From Sipunculus nudus (lineage: Eukaryota > Annelida > Sipuncula > Golfingiida > Sipunculidae), in contig CM049310.1 of NCBI GenBank assembly GCA_026874595.1, positions 14,544,058 through 14,608,057 on the forward strand: a DNA stretch of 64,000 nucleotides. The letters run 5' to 3'. Both the position numbers and the translations under genes were made by a program. This document shows positions 63,486-64,000 of this stretch, piece after piece; position 1 is the first letter of the stretch, and the number at the start of each line of letters is the position of its first letter. Below the pieces are notes generated by a model that searched no databases, was not told the origin of the DNA, and saw only the letters and a program-made list of their open reading frames with translations.

Positions 63486-64000
63486 CTGCTTTATATGACG
63501 GTACTTAAACTACGTATCTCAATACTATTGGGTGAAATTTTTCATAGCTACGCCGACACTGGGTTAACAAGGGCGTGACCTTGGTATCGACAGCTACCTT
63601 ATTGCATTGGCTATCTTTATTAACACCTAAAGCGTGGGGTCTGGTCGCTCGGCCAAGTCAAATTTGCCGCATCAAAATAAACTATCAGACTAATATCTAG
63701 CTGGCTAGATGTATGACGCAGAACAACACGAATGCCATGACGCTTTGGGTTATATCATATTTTACCTGCCGCCATCTAAAATGCTCCCTTTATTTAATAA
63801 AAACGTCTTCACTTTCACATATGACAAATGACAAATAACCGTTCTTTTTCCTGCATGCGAGAAGAAATTATCCGGATTGGAAAATTTGATTGTTTTATAG
63901 ATAAAATGATATTGTTTTATAGGTACAAGTCAGAAAAACGGTGACCCCAGCCTCTGCTTACGGTGGCACTGCCGGCAAATTGATATATCGCGCATCTCCA
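62357..64000. other. Non-coding end segment with simple repeats
   Basis: (AG)n at 62,427-62,473 and (CT)n at 63,443-63,481. No gene recognised up to the window end. Confidence 0.5.

Noticed and set aside
1-64000. CRISPR array, bacterial operon or phage content
   Set aside because: No spacer-repeat pattern, ribosome-binding sites or dense co-oriented genes. Introns, SINEs, LINEs and long microsatellites indicate an animal nuclear genome.

Overview
The window is animal nuclear DNA from a repeat-rich, intron-bearing genome. It is AT-rich and gene-poor and has many long (TA)n microsatellites. It carries LINE, SINE and MITE remnants and one exon of a class A G-protein-coupled receptor with a vertebrate/invertebrate-style splice acceptor. 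Several repeat families have tandem cores followed by an (ACGG)n-like tract, or carry TGACCTTTGACCT-type motifs. I associate these with marine invertebrates, especially molluscs (bivalve or gastropod). That placement is an inference, not proven by any single gene here.

Layout. 0-3.6 kb: a tRNA-derived SINE, a composite tandem repeat (family A, minus strand) and a foldback palindrome. 6.3-11.6 kb: a decayed L1/Tx1-like LINE on the minus strand (ORF1, AP endonuclease, reverse transcriptase with YADD), interrupted in its endonuclease by a 475-bp nested insertion with a 10-bp target-site duplication. 16.5-16.9 kb: a miniature LTR-like element (TRIM-like) with tRNA-type A/B-box sequence inside its terminal repeats, sitting in a (TA)n tract. 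18.6-19.5 kb: a 33-bp minisatellite with a 264-bp higher-order period. 22.8-23.3 kb: an element with 45-bp inverted ends. 25.0-26.6 kb: the only convincing gene, the last exon of an atypical receptor on the minus strand, followed downstream by a short C-terminal tail of a diverged paralogue.

28-42 kb: a second tRNA-derived SINE, small tandem duplications, a compact promoter-like cluster near 32.3 kb, and a ~71-bp tandem array split by a 639-bp MITE. 46.4-49.5 kb: interspersed repeat families B (with an ACGG tract) and A (plus strand). 49,805-62,356: a near-perfect head-to-tail duplication of a 6,276-bp unit with 3-bp junction microhomology. Each unit carries a ~970-bp array (family C) of regularly spaced nuclear-receptor half-site motifs and a family B repeat. 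The last 1.6 kb holds only microsatellites.

There is no operon-like organisation. The receptor gene and its possible 5' exon and poly(A) signal are the only features that suggest a cellular gene product. The most unusual material is the repeat biology: nuclear-receptor-type and CTCF-core-type motifs spread by two or three repeat families, the TRIM-like element with internal pol III boxes, and the recent tandem duplication.
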